This document shows, in pieces, positions 17,371-26,140 of a DNA stretch of 64,000 nt. The DNA lies in NCBI GenBank assembly GCA_964549105.1, contig CAZJTZ010000011.1, positions 1 to 64,000 of the forward strand, written 5' to 3'. This stretch comes from Hydrogenedens sp964549105 (GTDB taxonomy: Bacteria; Hydrogenedentota; Hydrogenedentia; Hydrogenedentales; Hydrogenedentaceae). The notes beneath the pieces were generated by a model. It was not told the origin of the DNA and ran no database searches. It saw nothing but the letters and a program-made list of their open reading frames with translations. The stretch's first letter is position 1, and each line of letters opens with the position of its first letter. The position numbers and the translations under genes were made by a program.

Positions 17371-18822
17371 TTAATTTTTTGATGGAGGCAATAAAATATT
17401 TTTTGCTATTGTCTCTCCCTGATTTTTTGGCTTTAGTGTTGGGGGTAATTCACCAGAAATTATATCCTCTCCATTTTTAACCACCCAGGAGATTGAATCG
17501 GGTTCGCCTTCTAATTGCACCGTTTCTCCTGTCTTATACTGATTATTCTTATAGACTATTTTCCCGGATTGGTCTTTGATTTCTAACTCTACAGTTTCTT
17601 CTAATGGAGAGATATTATCGGAGATTTTCTTTAAGTCGAGATAATTCTGAAAATCTTCATACGCTTCAGGGGTATTGGCTTGCCATATATTGAATATTAC
17701 TTTCCCAAAATAAGGATTGACAGTTTTAGGGACATTTGATTGCCTATTATCACTTTCTCTGGAAGTTTGATATGAGGAAAATAAACCTAAAATAACTCCT
17801 CCTATAATTAAAGCAATTCCAATAGTTGCGATAATCTGTTGCCTCTGTGTCCATTTCTCTTTTAAAGTCCTTTTTTCTGCCATTTTACTATCGGTTATCA
17901 CAGTAGGAGATTCGGATGTGTCTTCTGCTCCCCTTTCTTCTTTTTCGTTTTTCGTAATACTATTGTTCAAAGCCTTTGCAAAAGTATCTACATCTGGAAA
18001 TCGGTCATCTGGATTTTTACTCATTGCTTTCATGATAACCTTGTCTAATTCTTTTGGCAATCGGATGTTCAAATCCGAAGGGGGTAAAGGCTCTGTTCTC
18101 AGCACTTTGTGCATAATTACATGCAAAGTATCCCCTACAAAAGGTTTTTCTCCTGTAAGAAGTTCATACAATACCACAGCCAGCGAAAATTCATCAGACC
18201 TTCCATCTACCTGTCCCTGGGTGAATTGTTCAGGGCTCATATAATGGGGGGTACCGATTAATGTTCCTTCTTCTGTAAGGGTGGAATCGGGTAGCCTTGC
18301 AATGCCGAAATCAGTAAGTTTTATGTTTCCATCTTTTGTTATAAGTATATTTGAAGGTTTAATATCTCTGTGAACAATTCCGTGCTGGTGTGTTGCATGG
18401 AGTGCACTGCAAGTAGCGTCTGCAATCTTCAATATTTCTTCTAATGGCAATATCTTTTTTTTACTTATTAGCGTTTTCAAATCTTCGCCTTCAATATATT
18501 CCATTACTATATATGTTAATTCCCCTTCGTTTTCCATCTCATAGATAGTTACCACATTAGGATGTTGAATCTGACCTGCCATTATTGCTTCACGCGTAAA
18601 ACGAACAAAAATTTCATCGGCGATACTTGCACTAACAGACAAATCTTTTCTGGCTGTTTTAATTGCTACTTTTCGCTTGATAATAGGGTCATACCCTTCA
18701 TAAACAACACCCATTGCACCTTTGCCGATTTCCCTTACTATTTCGTATTTGCCTATCTTTTTGGGGATTTGAGAATTTTCTATTATTGTTGCTTCATTTT
18801 TTTCTTCATCTCTTCTATCCAT
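17371..18822 (-). CDS. transmembrane serine/threonine protein kinase (PknB type)
   Basis: A Hanks-type kinase of 483 aa. The glycine loop is at 33-38 (GKGAMG), the ATP-anchoring lysine is K55 with helix-C E78, the catalytic loop HRDIKPSN has D153, DFG is at 171-173, and GTPHYMSPEQ serves as the P+1/APE segment, so it should be active. An acidic juxtamembrane linker is followed by one membrane helix at about 329-349 and an external domain of some 130 residues ending LLPPSKN. That domain has beta-rich features but no PASTA repeats. The start overlaps the upstream protease gene by 40 bp, so the two are made together. Confidence 0.92.
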   Translation of the reverse strand: MDRRDEEKNEATIIENSQIPKKIGKYEIVREIGKGAMGVVYEGYDPIIKRKVAIKTARKDLSVSASIADEIFVRFTREAIMAGQIQHPNVVTIYEMENEGELTYIVMEYIEGEDLKTLISKKKILPLEEILKIADATCSALHATHQHGIVHRDIKPSNILITKDGNIKLTDFGIARLPDSTLTEEGTLIGTPHYMSPEQFTQGQVDGRSDEFSLAVVLYELLTGEKPFVGDTLHVIMHKVLRTEPLPPSDLNIRLPKELDKVIMKAMSKNPDDRFPDVDTFAKALNNSITKNEKEERGAEDTSESPTVITDSKMAEKRTLKEKWTQRQQIIATIGIALIIGGVILGLFSSYQTSRESDNRQSNVPKTVNPYFGKVIFNIWQANTPEAYEDFQNYLDLKKISDNISPLEETVELEIKDQSGKIVYKNNQYKTGETVQLEGEPDSISWVVKNGEDIISGELPPTLKPKNQGETIAKNILLPPSKN

Positions 18823-20087
18823 AAAGATACTTTCTCCCTATCTGCATTTTCTTTTGTATAATTCAGGTATTCTTGAAAATAATGAATGGCATCTTTTTCG
18901 TTTTCTTTTGCCAATTGGACCAATCCAAGATTATAGTATGCCAACGCATATTGAGAATCTAGTATAACAGCCTTTTTGAAGTTCTCTTCTGCTTTGTCTA
19001 ATTGGTTCATTCTTCTTAATGTTTCACCTAAATCATTATACGCTTGCGGACAGGACTTACATAACTCTATTAATTGTTCAAAAATAGTTTTTGCCTCTTC
19101 TAAACGATTTGTTTTTAATAATAAATGTCCCAGATTTCTCATTGCGTCCATAGAGGAAGGGGTTATCTTTATCGCCTGTTTATATGCTTTTTCTGCGGTC
19201 CCATAATCGTTTAACATTTCTGCCACTACACCAAGATTAAACCATGCTTCAAAAAATTCAGGAAGCAACTGGGCAGATTTTTTGTAATATTCATACTTCT
19301 TCTTTATATCGGTATTGGTAACACCTTTGTTATACGCATCAATTGCCATTAAAACAGTTCTATCTACACCGGGAAGAGGTATAATTTCTGTTTCTAACAT
19401 TAGGGAATCAGTTGTTTGTAAATTGGGGAAGAAAAATTCATGAATGGGTGTAGTTTTTATAAACTCCTGAATCTCTTCCGAAGAAATCGCCAGAGAAAAG
19501 GCTGTGCCTTCCAGTTTTCCTATAATCATCCCTATAAAATCACCGTTTTTATAAAAGACAGGTGCTCCACTGGCACCCGGGTCTGCATATAAAGTTAATT
19601 GAAGAATTTTATTGCCTTTGTATATACGATTTGTACTGGATACTGTTCCCGTAATTACTGAGAAAGCCAGATTATCAGGTGAAGCCAGTGTAAAAACACT
19701 TGCCCCAGCCTTTGTTTCACTTGAAACGGAAATGTCTATCCAGGATTGGAATGTTCGGTTGGCTTTGAGAATAGCGATGTCTTTTTCCTCTGATGAATAT
19801 TGAACCGATAGAGGAAAAGTCTCTCCATTTATTAATTTTCCTTCTATTTGTTTCGCATCTTTGATTTGATGGGCAGTGGCAATAACATACCCAGAAACAG
19901 AAATGCAGAAGCCACTTCCCTGTATTATATTGTTGTTTGTGTCCTTACAATTGATGAGGAGAACTGCGTACTGTTTTTGTTTTACAATTTCTTCAAGCCC
20001 ATCATCAGAAAATATAGATGTTGAAGCAACTGTAATAATGAGGATTGAAAAAAATATAATATAAACAGATGAAATAGAAGTTCTCAT
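18783..20087 (-). CDS. exported trypsin-like serine protease with TPR repeats
   Basis: A 434-aa protein with an N-terminal signal or anchor helix (about 8-26). A trypsin/DegP-type domain with triad H73 (ATAHQI), D103 (EKDIAIL) and S173 (DPGASGAPVF) follows, so the site is complete although the loop reads GASGAP rather than GNSGGP. There is no PDZ domain. Instead, residues about 250-420 form TPR repeats (AWFNLGVVAEMLNDYGTAEKAY and similar). It is the first gene of the run leading to the kinase and CsgG-like genes. By architecture it could cut or hold envelope proteins; substrates are unknown. Confidence 0.82.
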   Translation of the reverse strand: MRTSISSVYIIFFSILIITVASTSIFSDDGLEEIVKQKQYAVLLINCKDTNNNIIQGSGFCISVSGYVIATAHQIKDAKQIEGKLINGETFPLSVQYSSEEKDIAILKANRTFQSWIDISVSSETKAGASVFTLASPDNLAFSVITGTVSSTNRIYKGNKILQLTLYADPGASGAPVFYKNGDFIGMIIGKLEGTAFSLAISSEEIQEFIKTTPIHEFFFPNLQTTDSLMLETEIIPLPGVDRTVLMAIDAYNKGVTNTDIKKKYEYYKKSAQLLPEFFEAWFNLGVVAEMLNDYGTAEKAYKQAIKITPSSMDAMRNLGHLLLKTNRLEEAKTIFEQLIELCKSCPQAYNDLGETLRRMNQLDKAEENFKKAVILDSQYALAYYNLGLVQLAKENEKDAIHYFQEYLNYTKENADREKVSLWIEEMKKKMKQQ

Positions 20088-20176
20088 ATATCGTTTTACT
20101 TTATATGACAGTTTAACTACAATTTATTATCATTTTATCACGAAATTTAAGGTTTTTGTTGTATCTCAAAAAGATT

Positions 20177-20389
20177 ATGAAAATTGACAAAGATTTCATA
20201 AGCACTTTAAGCACAATCTCAAATCTGGGATTCTCTTTATGTATCTTAATTTTACTCGGTTATTTTATAGGTAGTAAATTAGACAAATACTTCCAGACAG
20301 ATGGCATACTCCTGGCAATTTCAGTTTTAATTTCTATTTTATTTGGTTTTGTTGGATTCTTCACAACTATTTTTAAGAAGTTGAAATGA
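20177..20389 (+). CDS. AtpZ/AtpI-like ATP synthase accessory membrane protein
   Basis: A small protein with two membrane helices, first gene of the ATP synthase operon. The NLGFSLCILILLGYFIGSKL helix and the second glycine-rich helix match the AtpZ/AtpI group thought to aid c-ring assembly or Mg uptake. I choose the ATG at 20177 (70 aa). An in-frame TTG at 20156 would add seven residues, but the TAAGG before it is too close to serve it. The stop overlaps the next gene by 4 bases (ATGA). Confidence 0.75.
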   Translation: MKIDKDFISTLSTISNLGFSLCILILLGYFIGSKLDKYFQTDGILLAISVLISILFGFVGFFTTIFKKLK

Positions 20390-20739
20390 CAGAACAAAAA
20401 TTGTGGAATAATTTTCTTATATCAAGTCTCATGATTACAATATTTTGTAGTATTGTTTTTTATCTATTTTTTAAGGATAAAACTGTTATTTTCTTAATTT
20501 CCAGCCTGTTCAATATTGGTTTAAGCCTGATTTATTGGAAAAATTTAAATCTTTACCTGATAAACAAAAATGTCAAACGAATTGTCATGTTAGGCATTCT
20601 AAAAAAAGTTTTAATTGTCTTGTTTTTCTTTACTTTTGTTTATTTTTCAGTAGACAGATTGGTTTCGGTTTTTTTAATTTTTATAGGCTTGATAGTTGCA
20701 CCCACAACAATAAGGGTGGTATCATATATGAGATTATAA
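20386..20739 (+). CDS. ATP synthase subunit I-like membrane protein
   Basis: A 117-aa protein with four predicted membrane helices in two pairs, in the usual position of atpI/subunit I ahead of atpB. No catalytic motif is expected in this family. It is coupled to the previous gene by ATGA. The sequence itself is weakly conserved, so the call rests mostly on length, topology and place in the operon. A different reading frame over 20535-20918 is open but crosses into atpB and looks accidental. Confidence 0.65.
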   Translation: MTEQKLWNNFLISSLMITIFCSIVFYLFFKDKTVIFLISSLFNIGLSLIYWKNLNLYLINKNVKRIVMLGILKKVLIVLFFFTFVYFSVDRLVSVFLIFIGLIVAPTTIRVVSYMRL

Positions 20740-20812
20740 ACTATAAACTTATAGGGTATTTTTTTGTTTTGACTTACCGGGACTTTTTCCTCAATATATA
20801 TAGGCAATTAAC

Positions 20813-21574
20813 ATGGAAGAAATTGGTAGTAGATGGGTTATATACTATATTCCTGGAACTGACATACTTATCCCGGGAGGGGTCCATGCCTTTACAGTCC
20901 TGTCGTCTTTATTTATAGTCCTATCTTTAATTGTCGTCAGTTATATCTTTGCTTACCGTTTTCAATTTGTTCCGACTAAAACACAAGCATTACTTGAAAT
21001 TGTTGTTTTGTGGTTCAAATCTTTAATTGAGCCGATTATCGAAACTTCAAATAAAAATATTCTTTATGAAGTGTTACCCTTTGTATCATCTATTTTTTTG
21101 TTTATCTTTTTTGGTATCTTATTTTCGTTAATACCTCTCCCCTATTTAGAAGAACCTACGGCAGACCTGAACTGCACCGTTGCACTTGCTATTTTATCTC
21201 TTACATATAGTTGGATAACAGCATTACGGTTTAAAGGGATTCGTGGGTTTATTAAAGAATTTCAAGGACCGTTGTATAGTGAAGACTCGGGAGATTCCAA
21301 AAAAACTTTGATACAAAAATTATCTATATTATTTTTCTTCCCTTTCAAAATAATTGATGAAGTATCCAAACTCATTTCGCTATCATGTCGTCTTTTTGGA
21401 AATACACTTGGTTCAGGTATTGTCAGTATTGTAATTGCTACTTTAACTTTTTATGTAGTTGTTCCTCTTATTTTTGATGCGTTATTAACAGGATTTGAAG
21501 CGTTTATACAAGCGTTTGTTTTTGCTTCTTTAACTACAGTTTACATTTCATCGTATTTAGCAGAAAACAATTAA
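20813..21574 (+). CDS. atpB: F1Fo ATP synthase subunit a
   Basis: The membrane stator subunit that forms the ion half-channels facing the c-ring. The essential arginine is R193 in SCRLFGNTLG. PTADLN (115-120) and the C-terminal QAFVFASLTTVYIS are family hallmarks, and 253 aa is normal. It sits 73 bp after the subunit I-like gene. In that gap a TTGACT (20769) and TATATA (20795) are 20 nt apart, too far for a convincing extra promoter. The ribosome site is weak. Confidence 0.95.
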   Translation: MEEIGSRWVIYYIPGTDILIPGGVHAFTVLSSLFIVLSLIVVSYIFAYRFQFVPTKTQALLEIVVLWFKSLIEPIIETSNKNILYEVLPFVSSIFLFIFFGILFSLIPLPYLEEPTADLNCTVALAILSLTYSWITALRFKGIRGFIKEFQGPLYSEDSGDSKKTLIQKLSILFFFPFKIIDEVSKLISLSCRLFGNTLGSGIVSIVIATLTFYVVVPLIFDALLTGFEAFIQAFVFASLTTVYISSYLAENN

Positions 21575-21590
21575 ATACAAGGAGTTTTTT

Positions 21591-21920
21591 ATGAATATGT
21601 TTACATGGTCAAATATTCTAAACTTTATCGTGGCTCAAACAGCAGCAACATCTTCGGCAAATACAGGGATTTCAATCACAGGGGAAGACTTGCGAATAAT
21701 ATTTGCTTGCCTATCAGCCGCACTTTCTATTGGCATTGTAGGTATAGGTGCAGCCTTATCTGAAGGTTATACGGCAACTAAAGCATGCGAAGGTATTGCG
21801 AGAAACCCTGAATCATCTGGACCTGTTACAAGAACCATGATTATCGGTCAAGCAGTTACCGAATCTGTCGCAATATATGGTCTTGTTGTTGCAATAATAA
21901 TTCTGTTTATTATGGTGTAA
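21591..21920 (+). CDS. atpE: F1Fo ATP synthase subunit c, two-carboxylate type
   Basis: The rotor-ring subunit: 109 aa, with a 30-residue N-terminal extension before the first helix. Helix 1 has GIVGIGAALSEGY, the polar loop is ARNPE, and helix 2 has GQAVTESVAIYG. Aligned to the sodium c-rings of Ilyobacter and Propionigenium, E91 is the ion carboxylate with S92 and V89 beside it, and E58 replaces their Gln32. E32/E65 with a Ser is the known two-carboxylate sodium site of Fusobacterium nucleatum. I therefore infer a sodium-coupled ring, although the pattern alone does not exclude protons. The N-terminal extension may be partly a signal-like leader. Confidence 0.93.
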   Translation: MNMFTWSNILNFIVAQTAATSSANTGISITGEDLRIIFACLSAALSIGIVGIGAALSEGYTATKACEGIARNPESSGPVTRTMIIGQAVTESVAIYGLVVAIIILFIMV

Positions 21921-21946
21921 TAAATATATGATGTTAAGGTATATTT

Positions 21947-22378
21947 ATGATTAGTATTAACCTTACACTGGTTTTGGAACTTATTATTCTATTTTTATTT
22001 CTCATTATTTCTAGAAATGTTATCTGGAAACCTCTATTAAAAACGATTAAACAACGGAATGATTATTTTGACGATAAGACAAAAGAAATCGAGGTATCCG
22101 CTAAAAAGGCACAAGAACTGAGAAAAGAGTATCGAAACCAACTTGAAAATGCTGAGAAAACGATTGAAACAAGGGTTGAAAATATCATACGTGATGCTTA
22201 TAACCAACAGCGAAAAATGATAGAACAAGAACAATTGAAATCGCGAAAGCAGTTAAATGTCTTTCGGGATGAGTTGCAAGCACACTTTCATATAGATGAA
22301 GAGATAATAAAAAAACATGCAGAGTTGATATCAGAGAATGTAATTCAATGTATAGTCCAGCAAAAGAGAATTTTTTAA
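21947..22378 (+). CDS. atpF: F1Fo ATP synthase subunit b (short form)
   Basis: A 143-aa peripheral-stalk subunit. It has one N-terminal membrane helix (about 4-22), the WKPLLKTIKQR neck, then a long charged coiled coil. This is the standard b/b' plan. It overlaps the next gene, a second and larger b-type subunit, by 31 bp, implying a heterodimeric stalk as in cyanobacteria and alphaproteobacteria. Confidence 0.85.
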   Translation: MISINLTLVLELIILFLFLIISRNVIWKPLLKTIKQRNDYFDDKTKEIEVSAKKAQELRKEYRNQLENAEKTIETRVENIIRDAYNQQRKMIEQEQLKSRKQLNVFRDELQAHFHIDEEIIKKHAELISENVIQCIVQQKRIF

Positions 22379-23133
22379 GAAAAAATAAAAGATTTTTTAT
22401 CTGGGTCATTATTTTTTATGTATGTGGCTCAGTGATGGGTATTATTTTATTTCATTCTCCGGATTTTTCAAAAGGGCATTTACAAAAATATACAAAGGAG
22501 CATGAATTATATAGAGAAGTTATAAAAAATCCTGAATATAATAAATATATAGAGAGACCACATTTATTTAAGGGCACTCCTGAAGAACTGGAGAAATTTC
22601 AAACAGTAAAGGATTACGAGCAAAAAGCCGATTTTCAAGCAGAAGAGAGAAGAATTCTTCTATATTTACTATGGTTTAAAACATTAAATATTATTTCCCT
22701 GTTTGTATTAGTTTTTCACTTTGGTTGGATTCCATTATTGAAATATATTAATAAGTATCAGAGAGATATATTAGATAAGCGAAATAAAGTTGATAATCTT
22801 CATAGACAAACAGTCAATGAATTAAGCGAGTCTGAAAAGATTTATAAAACCCTTCCTGATGTTATTAAGGAAAAGGAATTTCAAAAAGAAGTAATACTCA
22901 AAGAGCAATTATCAAAAATCGAGGAACAAAATCGTTTAGCAAAAGAACAAATCGAATTTCTATTGGAAACTAAAAAAAGAGAAGAGATTTTGAATTGTAT
23001 TAATAATATGAAACGATTATTAATCGAAGAGGCTTGTAAAGAGGTTGAGGAAAAATTGGCAGCATCTGAGAATTCAGAAAGTTTGGCACAAACAGTGGAA
23101 AAATTTAATTTTTTAATAACTATGTTGTCATGA
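22348..23133 (+). CDS. enlarged second b-type ATP synthase subunit
   Basis: A 261-aa protein whose residues about 105-260 look like an ordinary b subunit: a membrane helix (IISLFVLVFHFGWIPLLKYI), the neck, then a coiled coil. Ahead of this lies an extra part of about 105 residues with its own membrane helix (about 16-36) and a charged loop of some 65 residues with no recognisable domain. It lies between atpF and atpH, the position of a b or b-delta gene, and overlaps atpF by 31 bp. The extra N-terminal helix is unusual and its role is unknown. No fusion to delta is present, since atpH follows intact. Confidence 0.72.
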   Translation: MYSPAKENFLRKNKRFFIWVIIFYVCGSVMGIILFHSPDFSKGHLQKYTKEHELYREVIKNPEYNKYIERPHLFKGTPEELEKFQTVKDYEQKADFQAEERRILLYLLWFKTLNIISLFVLVFHFGWIPLLKYINKYQRDILDKRNKVDNLHRQTVNELSESEKIYKTLPDVIKEKEFQKEVILKEQLSKIEEQNRLAKEQIEFLLETKKREEILNCINNMKRLLIEEACKEVEEKLAASENSESLAQTVEKFNFLITMLS

Positions 23134-23151
23134 GTTAAGTAGATAGTAAAA

Positions 23152-23724
23152 ATGAACATTATAATAGAAAATAGATTGGCACAACGATACGCAGAGGCTT
23201 TAAGGTCTTTTGTTAAAAATGAAAATGAACTTTTTAGAATAAATGAATCATATCAAGTTCTTTCACATTTAATAAAAAATGAGCCTCGACTCCTTACTTT
23301 TTTTAAAAATCCAGCCATTCCCTTTGAAGATAAGACTAAATTATTAAAAAAAATTTTGTCGGTTACAGATCCCCCAGATTATTTTATAGAATTTGGCGAG
23401 TTATTAATCAAACACAATCGAGTTGATTTGATAACTTCAATGGCAAGGCTATTTGCTAAAAAAATTGACCCATGGTTAAATCGGGTAGAAGTGGAAGTTA
23501 TAACAGCAACGGAACTTACTCCTGATTCTGAGCAGTCTCTTCTTCAAACACTTGAACGGTTTACAGACAAAAAAGTTCGGCTTGTAAAACATATCGATTC
23601 GCATATATTAGGAGGTCTCATAGTACGATTTTATGGGTTCTCCTTCGATTTTAGTTATCGGACTCAACTGGAAAAATTAAAAGAAGAAATTATGGAAAAG
23701 GAAATTTTCATAGATGTCCCATAA
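23152..23724 (+). CDS. atpH: F1Fo ATP synthase subunit delta
   Basis: Joins the peripheral stalk to the top of F1. It is 190 aa, with the N-terminal helical bundle (ALRSFVKNENELFRI, then FFKNPAIPFEDKTKLL) and the C-terminal KVRLVKHIDSHILGGLIVRFYG motif of the OSCP/delta family. The last 11 bp overlap atpA. It is separated from the enlarged b-type gene by 18 bp. Confidence 0.93.
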   Translation: MNIIIENRLAQRYAEALRSFVKNENELFRINESYQVLSHLIKNEPRLLTFFKNPAIPFEDKTKLLKKILSVTDPPDYFIEFGELLIKHNRVDLITSMARLFAKKIDPWLNRVEVEVITATELTPDSEQSLLQTLERFTDKKVRLVKHIDSHILGGLIVRFYGFSFDFSYRTQLEKLKEEIMEKEIFIDVP

Positions 23725-25237
23725 TCCACAAATTGATGAAATTGCAAATCTTATAAAAGAGCAGATTAATCTATATTCAGGTGCAATTGATGTATCTGAG
23801 ACCGGAACTGTGATTCAGAGCGGTGACGGAATCGCTCAGGTGTTTGGACTGGAAAATGCCTTTATGGGTGAATTAATTGATTTACCGCATGATGTAAAGG
23901 GAATGGTTTTCAACTTAGAGGAAGACTATGTTGGACTCATACTGCTTGGTGACTATGAACAAACGAGAGAAGGTGATACAGCCAAGCGGACATGGAGGGT
24001 TGCGTCTGTTCCCGTAGGTGAAGCCTTTTTAGGTAGGGTCGTGAACGCACTCGGAGAACCCGTAGATACCGGCGGACCCATTCAAGCAGAGGAACATTAT
24101 CCTGTGGAACACATTGCACCAGGTATAGTGGAACGGACACCGGTCACCATACCTTTACATACAGGCATTAAAGCAATAGATTCCATGATACCTATCGGTA
24201 GAGGTCAGCGAGAATTAATTATTGGAGATAGACAGACGGGGAAAACTTCGCTTGCTATAGACACTATTATCAATCAGAAAGATAAAGATGTAATATGTAT
24301 TTATGTAGCCATTGGCCAAAAGCGTTCAACTGTGGCACAAATAGTAAATGACCTCACAACCTTCGGAGCATTAAAATATACCATTATTGTATCTGCAACG
24401 GCATCGGAACCTGCACCCATGCAGTATCTTGCACCTTTTGCGGGTTGTGCCATCGGTGAATATTTTAGGGATAAGGGCAAACATGTTTTGATAGTGTATG
24501 ACGATTTGTCAAAGCATGCAGGAGCTTACCGCCAAATATCCTTACTATTGAGACGACCACCAGGAAGAGAAGCATATCCCGGCGATATATTCTATCTCCA
24601 TAGCCGTCTTTTAGAAAGGGCAGCATGTCTTCACCCTTCAAAAGGGGGCGGCACACTTACATCTCTTCCTATTATAGAAACTCAAGAAGGCGATGTTTCC
24701 GCTTATATCCCTACAAATGTGATTTCAATAACAGATGGACAAATTTATTTGGAACCTGCATTGTTTTATTCAGGGATTCGACCTGCTATAAATCCTGGAA
24801 TAAGTGTTTCGCGTGTAGGTGGTGCCGCACAAACACCTATTATGAAGAAAATTGCTGGGACTTTGCGCGTCCTTATGGCTCAATACCGGGAACTGGAAGC
24901 TTTTGCCCAATTTGGAAGTGAATTAGATGAATCATCAAAAGAGCAGTTAGAAAGAGGGAAACGACTTACGAGAATTTTAATCCAAAAACGATTTGAGCCC
25001 GTTCCTATTGCGGAACAGATTATTATCATATATGCAGGAATTTCTGGATTAACTGACAAAATATCTATTGACGCTTTACCAAGATTTGAGAAAGAATTAA
25101 TAACTTACATAAAAGATACCAGTCCCCAACTTTATACATACCTTGGAACAACAGAGGCGTGGACAGATAACATAAAGAAGGAATTAGAATCTGCGATTAA
25201 CAGTTTTTTGGGTGAAAAATGGCGTGAGGGTAAATAA
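23714..25237 (+). CDS. atpA: F1Fo ATP synthase subunit alpha
   Basis: Non-catalytic nucleotide-binding subunit of the F1 hexamer. The Walker A GDRQTGKTS is at 171-179. SVSRVGGAAQ, containing the arginine finger region, is present, as is ALFYSGIRPAINPGIS. The 507-aa length is normal. It begins within atpH by an 11-bp overlap and is followed 18 bp later by atpG. Confidence 0.97.
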   Translation: MSHNPQIDEIANLIKEQINLYSGAIDVSETGTVIQSGDGIAQVFGLENAFMGELIDLPHDVKGMVFNLEEDYVGLILLGDYEQTREGDTAKRTWRVASVPVGEAFLGRVVNALGEPVDTGGPIQAEEHYPVEHIAPGIVERTPVTIPLHTGIKAIDSMIPIGRGQRELIIGDRQTGKTSLAIDTIINQKDKDVICIYVAIGQKRSTVAQIVNDLTTFGALKYTIIVSATASEPAPMQYLAPFAGCAIGEYFRDKGKHVLIVYDDLSKHAGAYRQISLLLRRPPGREAYPGDIFYLHSRLLERAACLHPSKGGGTLTSLPIIETQEGDVSAYIPTNVISITDGQIYLEPALFYSGIRPAINPGISVSRVGGAAQTPIMKKIAGTLRVLMAQYRELEAFAQFGSELDESSKEQLERGKRLTRILIQKRFEPVPIAEQIIIIYAGISGLTDKISIDALPRFEKELITYIKDTSPQLYTYLGTTEAWTDNIKKELESAINSFLGEKWREGK

Positions 25238-25255
25238 TTAAAAGGCGTTATTATT

Positions 25256-26131
25256 ATGGGTAGCATTCAAGAATTACGGAATAGAATCAAAACCATTAAA
25301 AGCACACAAAAAATAACAAAAGCGATCAAAATGGTTGCTACGGTTCGTCTTAAAAAGGCACAAACCGCACTTGAAGTGAGCCGTCTTTTGCCTTCACGAT
25401 TGGAGGAATTATGGAACAACCTAATCGCTATGCCTGATTTTGAGGTTAATCATCCATTAATATCCTCAAATCAGGCATTGAAAAAAATAACCTTATTAGT
25501 GATTACAAGCGACCAGGGGTTATGTGGTGGATTTAATGCACTCATTATTCAAAAGACAAGAGAATTTTTACTAAACATGTTCAAAAATAAAAAAGTATAC
25601 CTTATGTCTATTGGGAATAAGGGGAATGAGGCTTTTAAGTATCATAAAATACCTGTTCAAAAAGAATATGATGACTTCTTTGAAGCATATTCTTTAGATA
25701 AAGTCTCATCAATAGTGCAGGAACTATCCATGCAAATTATAAATGGGGATTCTGACTCGGTATACATTGTTTACACAAAGTTGGGTCTTTCGTATAGGAC
25801 ATCTATTGAACTTGAACAAATACTTCCTTTGATGATAAACAAGGTAGAAGTTCCAGGAATGAAAGGTATGAAAAAGAACTGGCTTGTAGAACCTTCGTTG
25901 AATGATGTAATAACAAAGGTATGCGAAATGTTTTTAGTCTCCGAGTTACATCGGATTTTTCAGGAATCGTTATCCTCTGAGCAATTGGCTCGAATGCAAG
26001 CGATGGAAGCCGCTACGAAAAATGCAGATGAAACCTTACAGGATTTGAATATACTTTTTAATAAAACACGACAAGAACTGATTACCCGAGAAATGTTAGA
26101 AGTAATCAGTGGAACAGAATCTTTAGAATAG
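25256..26131 (+). CDS. atpG: F1Fo ATP synthase subunit gamma
   Basis: Central rotor shaft of F1. The N-terminal RNRIKTIKSTQKITKAIKMVA helix, the TSDQGLCGGFN motif and the C-terminal AMEAATKNADE helix are all typical. The length of 291 aa is normal, with no regulatory insertion obvious. It is 9 bp before atpD. Confidence 0.96.
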   Translation: MGSIQELRNRIKTIKSTQKITKAIKMVATVRLKKAQTALEVSRLLPSRLEELWNNLIAMPDFEVNHPLISSNQALKKITLLVITSDQGLCGGFNALIIQKTREFLLNMFKNKKVYLMSIGNKGNEAFKYHKIPVQKEYDDFFEAYSLDKVSSIVQELSMQIINGDSDSVYIVYTKLGLSYRTSIELEQILPLMINKVEVPGMKGMKKNWLVEPSLNDVITKVCEMFLVSELHRIFQESLSSEQLARMQAMEAATKNADETLQDLNILFNKTRQELITREMLEVISGTESLE

Positions 26132-26140
26132 GACAAATAT

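Noticed and set aside
20769..20800. Possible internal promoter ahead of atpB (TTGACT and TATATA)
   Set aside because: The spacing is 20 nt, and the AT-rich context makes a chance match likely.
20535..20918. Open frame of 127 codons crossing from the subunit I-like gene into atpB
   Set aside because: It is out of frame with both real genes, has no ribosome site and resembles no family.
24625..24921. Open frame inside atpA, same strand, different frame
   Set aside because: It overlaps conserved alpha-subunit sequence throughout and gives an arginine/cysteine-rich product typical of a shadow frame.
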